A DNA stretch of 64,000 bases from Cellulosilyticum lentocellum DSM 5427 (GTDB taxonomy: Bacteria > Bacillota > Clostridia > Lachnospirales > Cellulosilyticaceae), in NCBI RefSeq assembly GCF_000178835.2, contig NC_015275.1:1695001-1759000 (forward strand). Reading direction: 5' to 3'. The translations under genes and the position numbers were made by a program. Shown here in pieces: positions 23,539 to 32,835 of the stretch. Positions within the stretch are counted from its first letter, which is position 1; every line of letters begins with the position of its first letter. The notes below the pieces were generated by a model. The model saw only the letters and a list, made by a program, of their open reading frames with translations. It was not told where the DNA came from and made no database searches.

Positions 23539-25239
23539 GTGAAAAAAGTAGTTTCAGTATTCACTGTGTTTATGCTCATAGTGAGTATGTTTAGTGTGAA
23601 TGCACTAGCCCAAACACAAAGTAAACAATTAAGAGGGATTTGGATATCGACAGTTTATAATTTAGATTATCCAAGCACTAAAAATAATATAAGTGCTCAA
23701 AAAAGTGAGTTCACCGAAAAGTTAGACCAGTTAAAAGCCATAGGTATTAATGCTGTTTTTGTACAAGTAAGGCCAAAAGCTGATGCCTTATATAAGTCTC
23801 ATATTAATCCTTGGTCAGACGTATTAACAGGCACGCAAGGGCAAGAGCCAGGCTATGACCCATTAGCTTTTATGGTAGAAGAAGCACATAAAAGAGGAAT
23901 GGAACTTCATGCATGGTTAAATCCTTATCGTGTAACAACCAGTGGCACAGATGTTAATGCTTTAGCAATTAATCATCCAGCTCGCTTAAATCCTTCTTGG
24001 TTATTTAGTTATAATAATGCACTCTACTATAATCCGGAGTTAGAAGAAGTTAAAGTACATATTGTAGATACAGTTAAAGAAATTGCTACAAACTATAATG
24101 TAGATGGGATTCATTTTGATGATTATTTTTACCCTTCTTCTTATCCACTTCCAGCAGGTGAAAGCAAAGATGGCACCGTAGCTAATCATAGACGTCAAGC
24201 AGTTAATGATATGGTATCTCGTGTAAGCTATGCTATTAAAGCGATTAATCGTTCTTCAGGAAAGAATATCAGTTTTGGTATTAGCCCAGCAGGTATTTGG
24301 AAGAATAATACTTCTGATCCTTTAGGCTCAGCAACATCAGGTAATGAAGCGTATTATTCGGTATACGCTGATGCAAGAACCTGGATTCAAAATGGTTGGC
24401 TAGATTACATTACACCTCAAATCTATTGGGAAACAGGTCATGCTAAAGCAGATTATGAAACTTTAGTGAAATGGTGGTCTAATCAAGTAGTAGGTACTTC
24501 TACTAAGCTATATATTGGACAAGGGATTTATCGTGATGTAGTGGCAACTCAAATTGACACGCAATTAGCTGTCAATGAAAAGTATACCCAAGTTGAGGGC
24601 AGTATTTACTTTAGTTTGAGAGATCTTTTGAGTAATCGTATGGGAAGCAAAGATAAAATTAGCAATTATTACAAAGCAAACCCAGTGACAGGTACAGGAA
24701 ATACAGGTTCTGGAGGAAACAGTAGTAACAATGGTAATAGTAATACTGAAAATGGTACAGGTTCAGGTTCTTCTAGCAGCAATGTAAATCCTAATGCTGT
24801 GGGAAAAACAGGTGTTGTATCTGCAACAACTTTAAATATTAGATCTGGTGCTAGAACAGATAGACCAGTTGTTGCAAAAGTAAGTAGTGGAACTAAGGTT
24901 ACTATCCTAAGTATTTTAGGAGATTGGTATAAAGTAAAGTTGTCTAACGGCACAGTGGGTTGGGCAAGTGCAGCGTATATCAAGGTAGATGCCAGTCAAA
25001 GTACAACTAATAATGGCAATACAGCTGGTAGTACAACAAATACTAGCAGTTTTCCAAAACAAGGTACAGTTAATGCGACGAGCCTTAATATCAGAGCAGG
25101 AGCTAGAACAGATAGAGCTATCGTAGCTAAGTTAGCTAAAGGAACAAAGGTTACGATATTATCTATATTAGGAGATTGGTATAAGGTGAAATTAGCAGAT
25201 GGCACCATTGGTTGGTGTGTAAAGACTTATATTAGTTAG
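23539..25239 (+). CDS. secreted GHL10 (DUF187) glycoside-hydrolase-like protein with two SH3b domains
   Basis: 566 residues. The signal peptide (VVSVFTVFMLIVSMFSVNALA) is followed by a GHL10/DUF187 barrel (QLRGIWISTVYNLDYPS; FVQVRPKADALY; VDGIHFDDYFYP; PQIYWETGH) to about residue 375. A Gly/Ser/Asn linker then leads to two bacterial SH3 domains, each with TLNIRSGARTD or SLNIRAGARTD and GDWYKVKL. This design suggests a hydrolase acting on cell-wall or surface glycan while held on peptidoglycan. Start GTG 23539 after AAAGGAGG. The two SH3 domains are very similar and probably arose by recent duplication. Confidence 0.9.
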   Translation: MKKVVSVFTVFMLIVSMFSVNALAQTQSKQLRGIWISTVYNLDYPSTKNNISAQKSEFTEKLDQLKAIGINAVFVQVRPKADALYKSHINPWSDVLTGTQGQEPGYDPLAFMVEEAHKRGMELHAWLNPYRVTTSGTDVNALAINHPARLNPSWLFSYNNALYYNPELEEVKVHIVDTVKEIATNYNVDGIHFDDYFYPSSYPLPAGESKDGTVANHRRQAVNDMVSRVSYAIKAINRSSGKNISFGISPAGIWKNNTSDPLGSATSGNEAYYSVYADARTWIQNGWLDYITPQIYWETGHAKADYETLVKWWSNQVVGTSTKLYIGQGIYRDVVATQIDTQLAVNEKYTQVEGSIYFSLRDLLSNRMGSKDKISNYYKANPVTGTGNTGSGGNSSNNGNSNTENGTGSGSSSSNVNPNAVGKTGVVSATTLNIRSGARTDRPVVAKVSSGTKVTILSILGDWYKVKLSNGTVGWASAAYIKVDASQSTTNNGNTAGSTTNTSSFPKQGTVNATSLNIRAGARTDRAIVAKLAKGTKVTILSILGDWYKVKLADGTIGWCVKTYIS

Positions 25240-25257
25240 AGACGTTAGTAAATACTA

Positions 25258-25306
25258 GAAAAGTAAGAATATGAGGCATTCAAGCCTGTATTCTTACTTT
25301 TTTTTA
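25258..25306 (+). terminator. terminator after GHL10 gene
   Basis: AAAAGTAAGAATATGAGGC pairs with GCCTGTATTCTTACTTTT, followed by further Ts. Confidence 0.85.
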
Positions 25307-25394
25307 ATCTTTTTGTTATTTATAAACTATTGATTATTTATTTGATATTATATAAGATGATAATAAAATAATAGATACTAAAAGGAGAGACAAA

Positions 25395-26369
25395 ATGCAA
25401 ACAATGAAGATAGGACATTCTGATTTAGAAGTATCTAAAATAGCTTTAGGAACCTGGGCTATAGGTGGTGGTTCTTGGTGGGGAACTAATGATGATAACG
25501 AATCTATAAAAACCATTCGCACGGCATTAGATAAAGGAATTAACCTTGTAGATACAGCACCAGTATATGGATTTGGTCATAGTGAAGAAGTGGTAGGAAA
25601 GGCGATTAAGCCTGTACGTGACCAAGTGGTTTTATCAACAAAATGTGGTTTAATGTTCGACCGAACTGTAGGAAGCTATTATTTCTCCAGAGATGGTTTT
25701 GATGTCTATAAAAACTTAACAAAACAAGCTATTATTGACTCTGTAGATCAAAGCTTAAAGCGCTTAGGTACTAATTATATAGATATCTTATTTACTCACT
25801 GGCAAAGTGTAGAGCCTTTCATTGTGCCTATAGAGGAAACAATGGAAGCCTTAATGGCACTTAAAAAAGCAGGTAAAATTAGAGCTATTGGTGGATCCAA
25901 TATGTCTGCTTGGCATATTGAAGAGTATGTAAGATACGGTGAGCTAGATATTATTCAAGAAAAGTATAGCTTAATTGATAGACGTATTGAAAAAGAAATT
26001 TTACCAGCTGCCGAAAAGTATGGTGTTACTTTTCAAGCTTATTCACCACTGGAACAAGGTTTGTTAACAGGAAAGATTCGTAAGGATTATGTACCAGAGT
26101 TAGGTAGCTCAAGAGACGGTAAGAAGTGGTACAAGCAAGAGAATTTAAGTAAGATTGTAGATGGTGTGGATTCTTGGCTACCACTTTGTGATAAATATGG
26201 TTGTACGCTTGGGAATTTAGCTATTGCCTGGGTGGCAGCACAAAGCAATAATATGAACGTATTGTGTGGTGCTAGAAAATTAGAACAAATAGAAGAAAAT
26301 GCTTTAGCAGGTAATATTACACTTGAGACTGAGGATGTGGCATTTATGAGAGATTCTATTTGCTTATAA
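25395..26369 (+). CDS. aldo/keto reductase
   Basis: 324 residues with the whole AKR barrel: LGTWAIGGGSWWG, NLVDTAPVYGFGHSEEVVG (catalytic Asp and Tyr), VVLSTKCG (Lys), IDILFTHWQ (His region) and QAYSPLEQGLLTG. NAD(P)H-dependent reduction of an aldehyde or ketone, or a related isomerisation; substrate unknown. It lacks the Fe-S tail of the other AKR at 9273. AAAGGAGAG precedes ATG 25395; monocistronic. Confidence 0.9.
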   Translation: MQTMKIGHSDLEVSKIALGTWAIGGGSWWGTNDDNESIKTIRTALDKGINLVDTAPVYGFGHSEEVVGKAIKPVRDQVVLSTKCGLMFDRTVGSYYFSRDGFDVYKNLTKQAIIDSVDQSLKRLGTNYIDILFTHWQSVEPFIVPIEETMEALMALKKAGKIRAIGGSNMSAWHIEEYVRYGELDIIQEKYSLIDRRIEKEILPAAEKYGVTFQAYSPLEQGLLTGKIRKDYVPELGSSRDGKKWYKQENLSKIVDGVDSWLPLCDKYGCTLGNLAIAWVAAQSNNMNVLCGARKLEQIEENALAGNITLETEDVAFMRDSICL

Positions 26370-26399
26370 AGTAGAGATATACTAAGAGATTCATAAAAA

Positions 26400-26437
26400 C
26401 AAAAGGGATGTTGTGAGATGAGCAACATTCCTTTTTG
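26400..26437 (+). terminator. terminator after aldo/keto reductase gene
   Basis: AAAAGGGATGTTG pairs with CAACATTCCTTTTT. Confidence 0.8.
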
Positions 26438-26550
26438 CTATTTAGAAAAGATTTCATTTTACATTTCATAGATCATAGGAGCTAACTAGTGTGTCTGCTA
26501 TCTTGCTTAGTTAAAGACTTGATTCTTAACGAGGAAATTTATTAAATTAA

Positions 26551-26614
26551 TTGACAAATTAGTTTTGACTGAATATAATAGGCATATGAATAGTTAGTAA
26601 CAAAAAGTTACTAA
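26551..26614 (+). promoter_or_regulatory. consensus promoter and palindrome of the NAD gene cluster
   Basis: TTGACA 26551-26556 and TATAAT 26574-26579 with a 17-bp spacer make a perfect sigma-A promoter. TTAGTAAC-aaaaa-GTTACTAA (26594-26614) lies just after the expected start at about 26586 and could be an operator or a 5' stem-loop. No match to a known NAD regulator box was recognised. Confidence 0.7.
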
Positions 26615-26682
26615 GTTGAAAGTGGTTGTATTTAACACTAAAATAAAGTTTAAAGCATGATGATTAAAAGGAGGATGATAGT

Positions 26683-27222
26683 ATGAAAAAAGTGCTTATA
26701 GTAGTCGATATGCAAAATGATTTTATTACAGGAAGCCTAGGAACCAAAGAAGCTGAGGTTATAGTGCCACGCGTTGTCAAAAAGATAGAAGACTATAAAG
26801 CTAGGGGAGAAATGATTTTCTTCACAAGGGACACTCACTTCGAAGATTATTTGACGACTCAAGAGGGGAATAAATTACCAGTAGAACATTGTATTAAATC
26901 TACCTGGGGTTGGGAATTAGCAGAACCAATTGAGAAGCTGGTAGAAGCTCATACACCAGTGATTGATAAACTGACTTTTGGTAGCATAGCTTTAGGGGAG
27001 CAGATTAAAGTACTTAATGATAAAGAAGCAGTAGAGATAGAGCTTGTTGGTTTGTGTACAGATATTTGCGTTGTTTCTAATGCCATAGTACTTAAAGCTT
27101 ATTGTCCAGAAATCCCACTAACAGTAGATGCTAGCTGCTGTGCAGGTGTAACACCTGAAACCCATACAAGTGCCTTAACAACCTTGAAGATGTGTCAGGT
27201 AAATGTTATTAACGAAAATTAG
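26683..27222 (+). CDS. pncA: isochorismatase-family hydrolase, likely nicotinamidase
   Basis: 179-residue cysteine hydrolase of the isochorismatase/nicotinamidase fold. The triad is visible as D9 (VVDMQNDF), K96 (IDKLTFGS) and C129 (GLCTDICVVSNA). Nicotinamidases turn nicotinamide into nicotinate and ammonia. The assignment rests mainly on its place at the head of an NAD gene cluster; the fold also covers other amidases. AAAGGAGG precedes ATG 26683. Confidence 0.78.
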   Translation: MKKVLIVVDMQNDFITGSLGTKEAEVIVPRVVKKIEDYKARGEMIFFTRDTHFEDYLTTQEGNKLPVEHCIKSTWGWELAEPIEKLVEAHTPVIDKLTFGSIALGEQIKVLNDKEAVEIELVGLCTDICVVSNAIVLKAYCPEIPLTVDASCCAGVTPETHTSALTTLKMCQVNVINEN

Positions 27223-27326
27223 AAATGGCTATCTAAGGTTTTACATTCATTTACTTTAGCAAAAGGGAAGAGGCATATGACAAATGAGTGTATAGGATAA
27301 GGATAGTAGATAAAGGAGGCATAGGT

Positions 27327-28133
27327 ATGATTCGAATAAATGGTAAGCAAATAGAGCCAGGCTATTTTCCAGATGGTACTTTACTTATAAAACACTTCAC
27401 AAAGAAGAATGAAAAGATACACATTGATTGGCAATACGAAAACAATGAAGAACTTTTAGTAGTGACTTTTTTAACAAGGCATTTACAGGATAAGGGGATT
27501 CATGATATTGAGTTATGGATGCCTTATGTGCCAAATGCTAGACAAGATCGCACTAAGAGACCGGAAGATGTGTTTACTTTAAAGTATTTTTGTGAAATGA
27601 TTAATGCCCTAAATTTTAGTAAGGTTCATGTACTAGACCCTCATTCAGATGTGACCAGTGCGCTACTACATAGGGTAGAGCAGATGTCAGTGAAGCCTTA
27701 TGTAGAAGAAGCAGTTAAACAAAGTGGCATAGTAGCTAGCAAGGATATTATTTTTTATCCTGATAGTGGTAGTCAGAAACGTTATAGTGAACAATTTCAA
27801 TTTCCAAATGCTTTTGGGATTAAGCAAAGAGATTGGGAAACAGGTGAGATTAAGGGTTTAGAGGTTTCAGGGCATCTACCTAAAGAGCCATTTAATGTAC
27901 TGATTATTGATGATATTAGTAGCTTTGGTGGTACCTTCTATTTTTCAGCTTTAAAGCTTAAAGCTTTGGGTGCAAAGCAAATTGATTTATACGTTACCCA
28001 CTGCGAAAATAGTATTTTAGAAGGTAAACTTATGGAAGGCGATTTAATTCGCCGCATTTATACAACTTCTAGCTTATTAACTAAAACACATGAGAAAATT
28101 ACAGTGTTACCAGTTAGTTATAGATCACAATAA
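27327..28133 (+). CDS. PRPP-synthetase-like diphosphokinase
   Basis: 268 residues from ATG 27327 (AAGGAGG just before; the upstream start at 27288 lacks one). The ATP loop YVPNARQDRTKRPEDVFTLK and LDPHSDVTSAL match ribose-phosphate pyrophosphokinase, as does YPDSGSQKRY. The phosphoribosyl loop reads IIDDISSFGGTF instead of the usual DDxxxTGGT. It is shorter than housekeeping Prs (about 315). It lies directly upstream of a NAMPT-like gene, so it could supply PRPP for NMN synthesis. Alternatively it is an ADP-ribose pyrophosphokinase like Adps of the NARP1 pathway. Sequence alone does not decide. Confidence 0.75.
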   Translation: MIRINGKQIEPGYFPDGTLLIKHFTKKNEKIHIDWQYENNEELLVVTFLTRHLQDKGIHDIELWMPYVPNARQDRTKRPEDVFTLKYFCEMINALNFSKVHVLDPHSDVTSALLHRVEQMSVKPYVEEAVKQSGIVASKDIIFYPDSGSQKRYSEQFQFPNAFGIKQRDWETGEIKGLEVSGHLPKEPFNVLIIDDISSFGGTFYFSALKLKALGAKQIDLYVTHCENSILEGKLMEGDLIRRIYTTSSLLTKTHEKITVLPVSYRSQ

Positions 28134-28292
28134 CTTAATCTAACACGCGCTATGAAGAAATCAGAGGAGCGCTTTGAGGACATTTATCTTCTTTCATTTT
28201 AAAAATTATATTGTATTAAGTTACTTTTGTAATCATAGCAGGACCATGAAAATAGGTATTAAGAAATAGGAAGAGATAAGGGGAGATTAAAA

Positions 28293-29825
28293 ATGAATTT
28301 TGGAATCAATATCAATCCACTATTATTATTGGATTATTATAAAACCACACATGCCGAGCAATATCCTAAAGGGCTAACGAAAATGGCTTCTTATTTTACG
28401 CCTCGTATGAGTAGAATAGAGGGGGAAGAACACCTTATTATGTTTGGGCTACAAGGTTTTATTAAGACTTATCTGATTGGGGCTTTTAACGATAATTTCT
28501 TTAATAGACCTAAAGAGGAGGTACTGGCTGAGTATGAGAGGCTGCTAACGGCTACCTTAGGAAAAGGGGCTTATGGCTTAGAGAAAATTGCAGCACTTCA
28601 TGATTTAGGATACTTGCCATTAGAAATCAAAGCGGTGCCAGAAGGAACGAGAGTACCTATTAAAGTACCTATGTTAGAAGTAAGTAATACCCATCCAGAT
28701 TTTGTATGGCTTGTGAATACTATTGAAACCAATATTTCCTGTAATTTATGGCATACAATGATAAGTGCTAATGTAGGATATAAATACCGTCAAATTGTTA
28801 ATCACTATTATGATTTAAGTGTAGAAGACAATGTACCAAGGAGACGTGCTTTAGGAGATTTTTCTATGAGAGGTCAAGAAAGCACAGAGAGTGCTATTAA
28901 AAGTAGTGCTGCCTTTTGTTTATCTTTTGTAAATACTGCCACAGTCCCAGCTATTAGTTATTTAGAGCATTTATATAACTGTGATTGCACCAAGGAAGAG
29001 GTGGCTTTTGGAGCTATTAGCACAGAGCATAGTGTGATGTGTTCTAACTATGCTGTAGATGGCGATGAAACAGTGATGATTAAACGCCTTTTAACGGAAA
29101 TTTATCCAAAGCATCATTTTTCTATGGTAAGTGATAGCTATGATTACTGGCGCCTAGTGACGGAGCTTCTACCAGCTTGTGAAAAAGAGATTATGGCTCA
29201 CGAAGGGACACTACTTGTTAGAGGAGATAGTGGCGATCCTGTGGATATTATTTGCGGTACTAGCAGAAACAGTGGTGAAACACCAGAAGAAAAAGGAACG
29301 GTTCAGTGTTTATGGGAAAGTTTTGGTGGCAGCGTTAATAGTAAAGGTTATAAAGTATTGGATTCACATATTAAAGCAATCTATGGAGACAGCATTACAC
29401 CACAACGTGCTATTGCCATTTATGAAAGATTACTAGAAAAAGGATTTGCTTGTAACAATGTAGTATTAGGTGTAGGTAGCTTTTCTATGCAATGTCTTCA
29501 AAATGAAGATGGTAGCTTCAACCCTTATACTAGAGATACCTTTGGTATTGCCATTAAAGCTACTTATGCGGAGCAAGAAGAGAATCGTATTGAGATTTTT
29601 AAAAATCCTAAGACAGATACAGGTAACTTTAAAAAATCTCAAAAAGGATTATGCTATGTATATGAAAAAGATGGTGAGTTAACATATATCGATGGCTATG
29701 GTACTAGCTTTAAAGAAGAAATCACTGCAGAAAATCAATTAAAGACCGTGTTTAAGGACGGAAAAATGACGAAACAATACACATTGAGGGAGATTCGTGA
29801 TAGACTTCATAGAGGAGACTTTTAA
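28293..29825 (+). CDS. nadV: nicotinamide phosphoribosyltransferase-like (NadV/NAMPT family)
   Basis: 510 residues, the length of NAMPT. Family blocks include DYYKTTHAEQYP, DFSMRGQESTESAI, STEHSVMCSNY, VRGDSGDPVDI and IYGDSITPQRA. Classical members join nicotinamide and PRPP to give NMN; phage Namat enzymes of this family use ADP-ribose pyrophosphate and make NAD directly. It follows the PRPP-synthetase-like gene and is 18 bp before nadE. No NMN adenylyltransferase is present in the window. GGGGAG precedes ATG 28293. Confidence 0.88.
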   Translation: MNFGININPLLLLDYYKTTHAEQYPKGLTKMASYFTPRMSRIEGEEHLIMFGLQGFIKTYLIGAFNDNFFNRPKEEVLAEYERLLTATLGKGAYGLEKIAALHDLGYLPLEIKAVPEGTRVPIKVPMLEVSNTHPDFVWLVNTIETNISCNLWHTMISANVGYKYRQIVNHYYDLSVEDNVPRRRALGDFSMRGQESTESAIKSSAAFCLSFVNTATVPAISYLEHLYNCDCTKEEVAFGAISTEHSVMCSNYAVDGDETVMIKRLLTEIYPKHHFSMVSDSYDYWRLVTELLPACEKEIMAHEGTLLVRGDSGDPVDIICGTSRNSGETPEEKGTVQCLWESFGGSVNSKGYKVLDSHIKAIYGDSITPQRAIAIYERLLEKGFACNNVVLGVGSFSMQCLQNEDGSFNPYTRDTFGIAIKATYAEQEENRIEIFKNPKTDTGNFKKSQKGLCYVYEKDGELTYIDGYGTSFKEEITAENQLKTVFKDGKMTKQYTLREIRDRLHRGDF

Positions 29826-29843
29826 AAAGGAGATGACGACTAT

Positions 29844-31787
29844 ATGTATGGCTTTGTAAAGCTAGCAGCTGCAGTACCTAGTGTAAGAGTAGCTGATTGT
29901 TACTATAATAAAGAACAGATTTTAAAGCAAATTCAACTAGCTGATCAGGAAGGGGCGCAGGTCATAGGATTTCCTGAGCTTTGTATAACGGGTTATACCT
30001 GTGCTGATTTATTTTTCCAAACAACCCTTTTAGAAAGCGCTAAAAAGGCTTTAGGTGAAATCGCCAAGGCAACTAGGAAGATGGAAATGTTAATTGTTTT
30101 AGGTCTTCCATTGATGATTGAAGACGAACTTTATAACTGCGCGGCTGTTCTTTTAAAAGGAAAAGTGCTAGGGGTTGTACCAAAAAGCTATATTCCTAAC
30201 TATAATGAGTTTTATGAAAAAAGATGGTTTGCCCTAGGAACGGATTTAGGTATAGGTGAAATGACCTTATTAGGTGAAAAGGTACCTGTAGGCACGGATT
30301 TGCTTTTTGAGTGTGGTGAGTTAAAAGTAGGGGTAGAAATCTGTGAAGATGTGTGGACACCTATTCCACCAAGTTCTCTTTTGACACTAGCTGGTGCTAA
30401 TGTAATTGTGAATTTATCAGCAAGTAATGAAATTATTGCCAAGAGAAATTACCGTCGTCAGCTGATTAGTCAGCAATCTGCTCGAACCTTATGCGCTTAC
30501 CTTTATGTTTCAGCAGGGGCAGAAGAATCTACAACAGACCTTGTTTTTAGTGGCCATAGCTTAATTGCTGAAAATGGAGCTATTATCAAGGAAAATGAAA
30601 AGTTGATTGATACGGATTATGTACTTGTAGCGGATATAGACTTAGAACGTCTTCAAAAAGATCGTATCAAAGGAAAGAGCTATGGAGATAGTAGAAAGCT
30701 TTTTATGCCAGAAGTAAGGCGCATAGAAGGCGAGACTTTAAGCTATAGAGGAACTTTCAAAGGAAGGATTGCAAGAAAACCTTTCGTGCCTCATGCTGCA
30801 GAAACGAGAGATAAACGCTGTGAAGATATTTTTTCACTTCAAGTAGCAGGACTTAAAAAGCGTCTTAGTCATACAGGCAGCAAGCGTGCTATTATTGGTA
30901 TTTCAGGTGGTTTAGACTCTACCTTAGCACTACTGGTAGCTGTTCAAGTTTTTGATGATTTAGGTTGGGATCGCAAGGGGGTTGTAGGTGTAACTATGCC
31001 AGGCTTTGGAACTACTGACCGTACTTATGAAAATGCCCTTCAACTCATGAGAGAGTTAGGCATTACCATGAGAGAGATTCCTATAGCAGCAGCTTGCAAA
31101 CAGCACTTTAGTGATATTGGGCATGATGAAAATGTTCATGACATTACTTATGAAAATACCCAAGCTAGAGAGCGTACTAAGATTTTAATGAACATTGCTA
31201 ATCAAGGTGGAGGTATGGTAGTCGGTACAGGAGACCTAAGTGAGTTAGCACTAGGTTGGTGTACTTATAATGGGGACCATATGAGCATGTACGCCGTTAA
31301 TACAAGTGTACCAAAAACTTTAGTAAGAAGCTTGGTTTATACTATTTCTAAACGTCAAAGTGAAAAGGTAAAGGATACTTTGCTAGATGTGTTAGATACT
31401 CCTGTTAGTCCTGAACTTTTACCTGTTGGTAAAAACGGGGAGATGCTTCAAAAAACAGAAGATACAGTAGGGCCTTACGAACTTCATGACTTCTTCTTGT
31501 ATTATTTATTACGTTTTGGTTTTAGTCCAAGTAAAATTTATTTCTTAGCGAAAACAGCTTTTGCAGTTAAAGAAGAGGAAATAGATGAGCTTTATAGTCA
31601 TGAAACCATTTTAAAATGGCTAAAAGTCTTTTATCGTCGTTTCTTCAGTCAACAATTTAAACGTAGCTGTTTGCCTGATGGACCAAAAATCGGAAGTATT
31701 TGTTTATCACCAAGAGGAGACTGGCGTATGCCAAGTGATGCTTGTAGCAGTTTATGGTTAAGTGAAATAGAGGAGCTGAGTGAATAA
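29844..31787 (+). CDS. nadE: glutamine-dependent NAD+ synthetase
   Basis: 647-residue two-domain enzyme. The N-terminal nitrilase-type glutaminase has E45 (FPELCITGY) and the nucleophile in EICEDVWTP (about 170). The C-terminal synthetase has the P-loop GISGGLDSTLALLV (about 352) and GTGDLSELALGW. It amidates nicotinate adenine dinucleotide to NAD+ using ammonia channelled from glutamine. AAAAGGAG precedes ATG 29844. Last step of NAD synthesis, in the same transcript as the NadV-like gene. Confidence 0.95.
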   Translation: MYGFVKLAAAVPSVRVADCYYNKEQILKQIQLADQEGAQVIGFPELCITGYTCADLFFQTTLLESAKKALGEIAKATRKMEMLIVLGLPLMIEDELYNCAAVLLKGKVLGVVPKSYIPNYNEFYEKRWFALGTDLGIGEMTLLGEKVPVGTDLLFECGELKVGVEICEDVWTPIPPSSLLTLAGANVIVNLSASNEIIAKRNYRRQLISQQSARTLCAYLYVSAGAEESTTDLVFSGHSLIAENGAIIKENEKLIDTDYVLVADIDLERLQKDRIKGKSYGDSRKLFMPEVRRIEGETLSYRGTFKGRIARKPFVPHAAETRDKRCEDIFSLQVAGLKKRLSHTGSKRAIIGISGGLDSTLALLVAVQVFDDLGWDRKGVVGVTMPGFGTTDRTYENALQLMRELGITMREIPIAAACKQHFSDIGHDENVHDITYENTQARERTKILMNIANQGGGMVVGTGDLSELALGWCTYNGDHMSMYAVNTSVPKTLVRSLVYTISKRQSEKVKDTLLDVLDTPVSPELLPVGKNGEMLQKTEDTVGPYELHDFFLYYLLRFGFSPSKIYFLAKTAFAVKEEEIDELYSHETILKWLKVFYRRFFSQQFKRSCLPDGPKIGSICLSPRGDWRMPSDACSSLWLSEIEELSE

Positions 31788-32710
31788 TGAAGATTGAAAA
31801 AGTAGCCATTATTGGTATAGGTGCAATCGGTGCTTTTATGGCTTCTAAGCTTTCTTCTGTATTATCAAATGGGAAATTAGTTGTTATTGCTGAGGGAGAA
31901 AGAAAAGCAAGATTAGAAAAAGGTCTTTTAATCAATAGTAAGTCCTATCAATTTCAAATTGTTACACCTGAGGAAAAAAGTGAGCCTGCGGACTTAGTTA
32001 TGATTGCCACTAAATATCAAGGGTTAGATGCAGCTACAAAAGCTATTAAAAATCAAGTAGGTAAGCATACAGTGATTATGTCCCTTTTAAATGGGGTAAA
32101 TAGTGAAGAAAAGCTTCAAGAGGTCTATGGTGACAAGGTTATTTATGCTTTAATGCGTTTAAGTAGTATTAGAACAGATGAGGGCATTTCGTTTAATGAA
32201 CGTAATGGGTATATTGAGTTTGGAGAAGAACGTAACGACGTGTTATCAGAACGTATTTTGGCTATTAAAACGCTTTTTGAAACAGCAGGAATTCAGTATA
32301 AAATTCCTCTAGATATGAGAAAGGCACTTTGGCATAAATATGCTTGTAATGTAGCTGAAAACCAAAGCTCTGCCATATTAGGTATTCCCTTTGGGGCTTG
32401 GCAGGTAAGTGAAACAGCTAATCATTTAAGAGAAGCAGCTATGCGAGAAGTGTTTGCTGTGGCAGCTAAAAAAGGTATTATTTTTACGGAAGAAGAATTA
32501 CTGGCGCAAAGAGAGTTACTTAGTCATGTTCCATATGGTAATAAAACCTCTATGCTGCAAGATATTGAAAATAAAAGAGCAACTGAGGTAGAAATGTTTG
32601 CAGGTGAAATGATTGCCATGGGTAAGGAAGTAGGTGTACCAACACCTATTAATGAAGTGTTCTATGATGCTATTAAAATTTTAGAAGAAAAAAATAAAGG
32701 GCTTATTTAA
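31787..32710 (+). CDS. ketopantoate reductase family protein (ApbA/PanE)
   Basis: 307 residues with an N-terminal NADP-binding Rossmann motif (AIIGIGAIGAFMAS), followed by LVMIATKYQGLDAA and the helical C-terminal domain with LWHKYACNVAENQ (catalytic Lys region). PanE reduces 2-dehydropantoate to pantoate for coenzyme A, but paralogues with other substrates are common. Its ATG overlaps the nadE stop, so it is translated with the NAD genes; it may use their product as cofactor precursor or simply share regulation. Confidence 0.82.
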   Translation: MKIEKVAIIGIGAIGAFMASKLSSVLSNGKLVVIAEGERKARLEKGLLINSKSYQFQIVTPEEKSEPADLVMIATKYQGLDAATKAIKNQVGKHTVIMSLLNGVNSEEKLQEVYGDKVIYALMRLSSIRTDEGISFNERNGYIEFGEERNDVLSERILAIKTLFETAGIQYKIPLDMRKALWHKYACNVAENQSSAILGIPFGAWQVSETANHLREAAMREVFAVAAKKGIIFTEEELLAQRELLSHVPYGNKTSMLQDIENKRATEVEMFAGEMIAMGKEVGVPTPINEVFYDAIKILEEKNKGLI

Positions 32711-32786
32711 CTGGTGGATTGGCAAAGGTTATAAGCGGGTTTGAAATAAAAACTTTATTAATGTGACATGCTGTTGTCATATTCAT

Positions 32787-32826
32787 CTCCTTATAATAAG
32801 TCTATCAAATAACTTATTATAAGGAG
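32787..32826 (+). promoter_or_regulatory. inverted repeat that includes the ribosome site of the next gene
   Basis: CTCCTTATAATAAG (32787-32800) and CTTATTATAAGGAG (32813-32826) are perfectly complementary. The right arm contains the AAGGAGG ribosome site, so the RNA stem would hide it. The left arm also contains TATAAT. A second inverted repeat, TGACA-6-TGTCA, lies at 32764-32779. Confidence 0.55.
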
Positions 32827-32835
32827 GTTTTTTAA

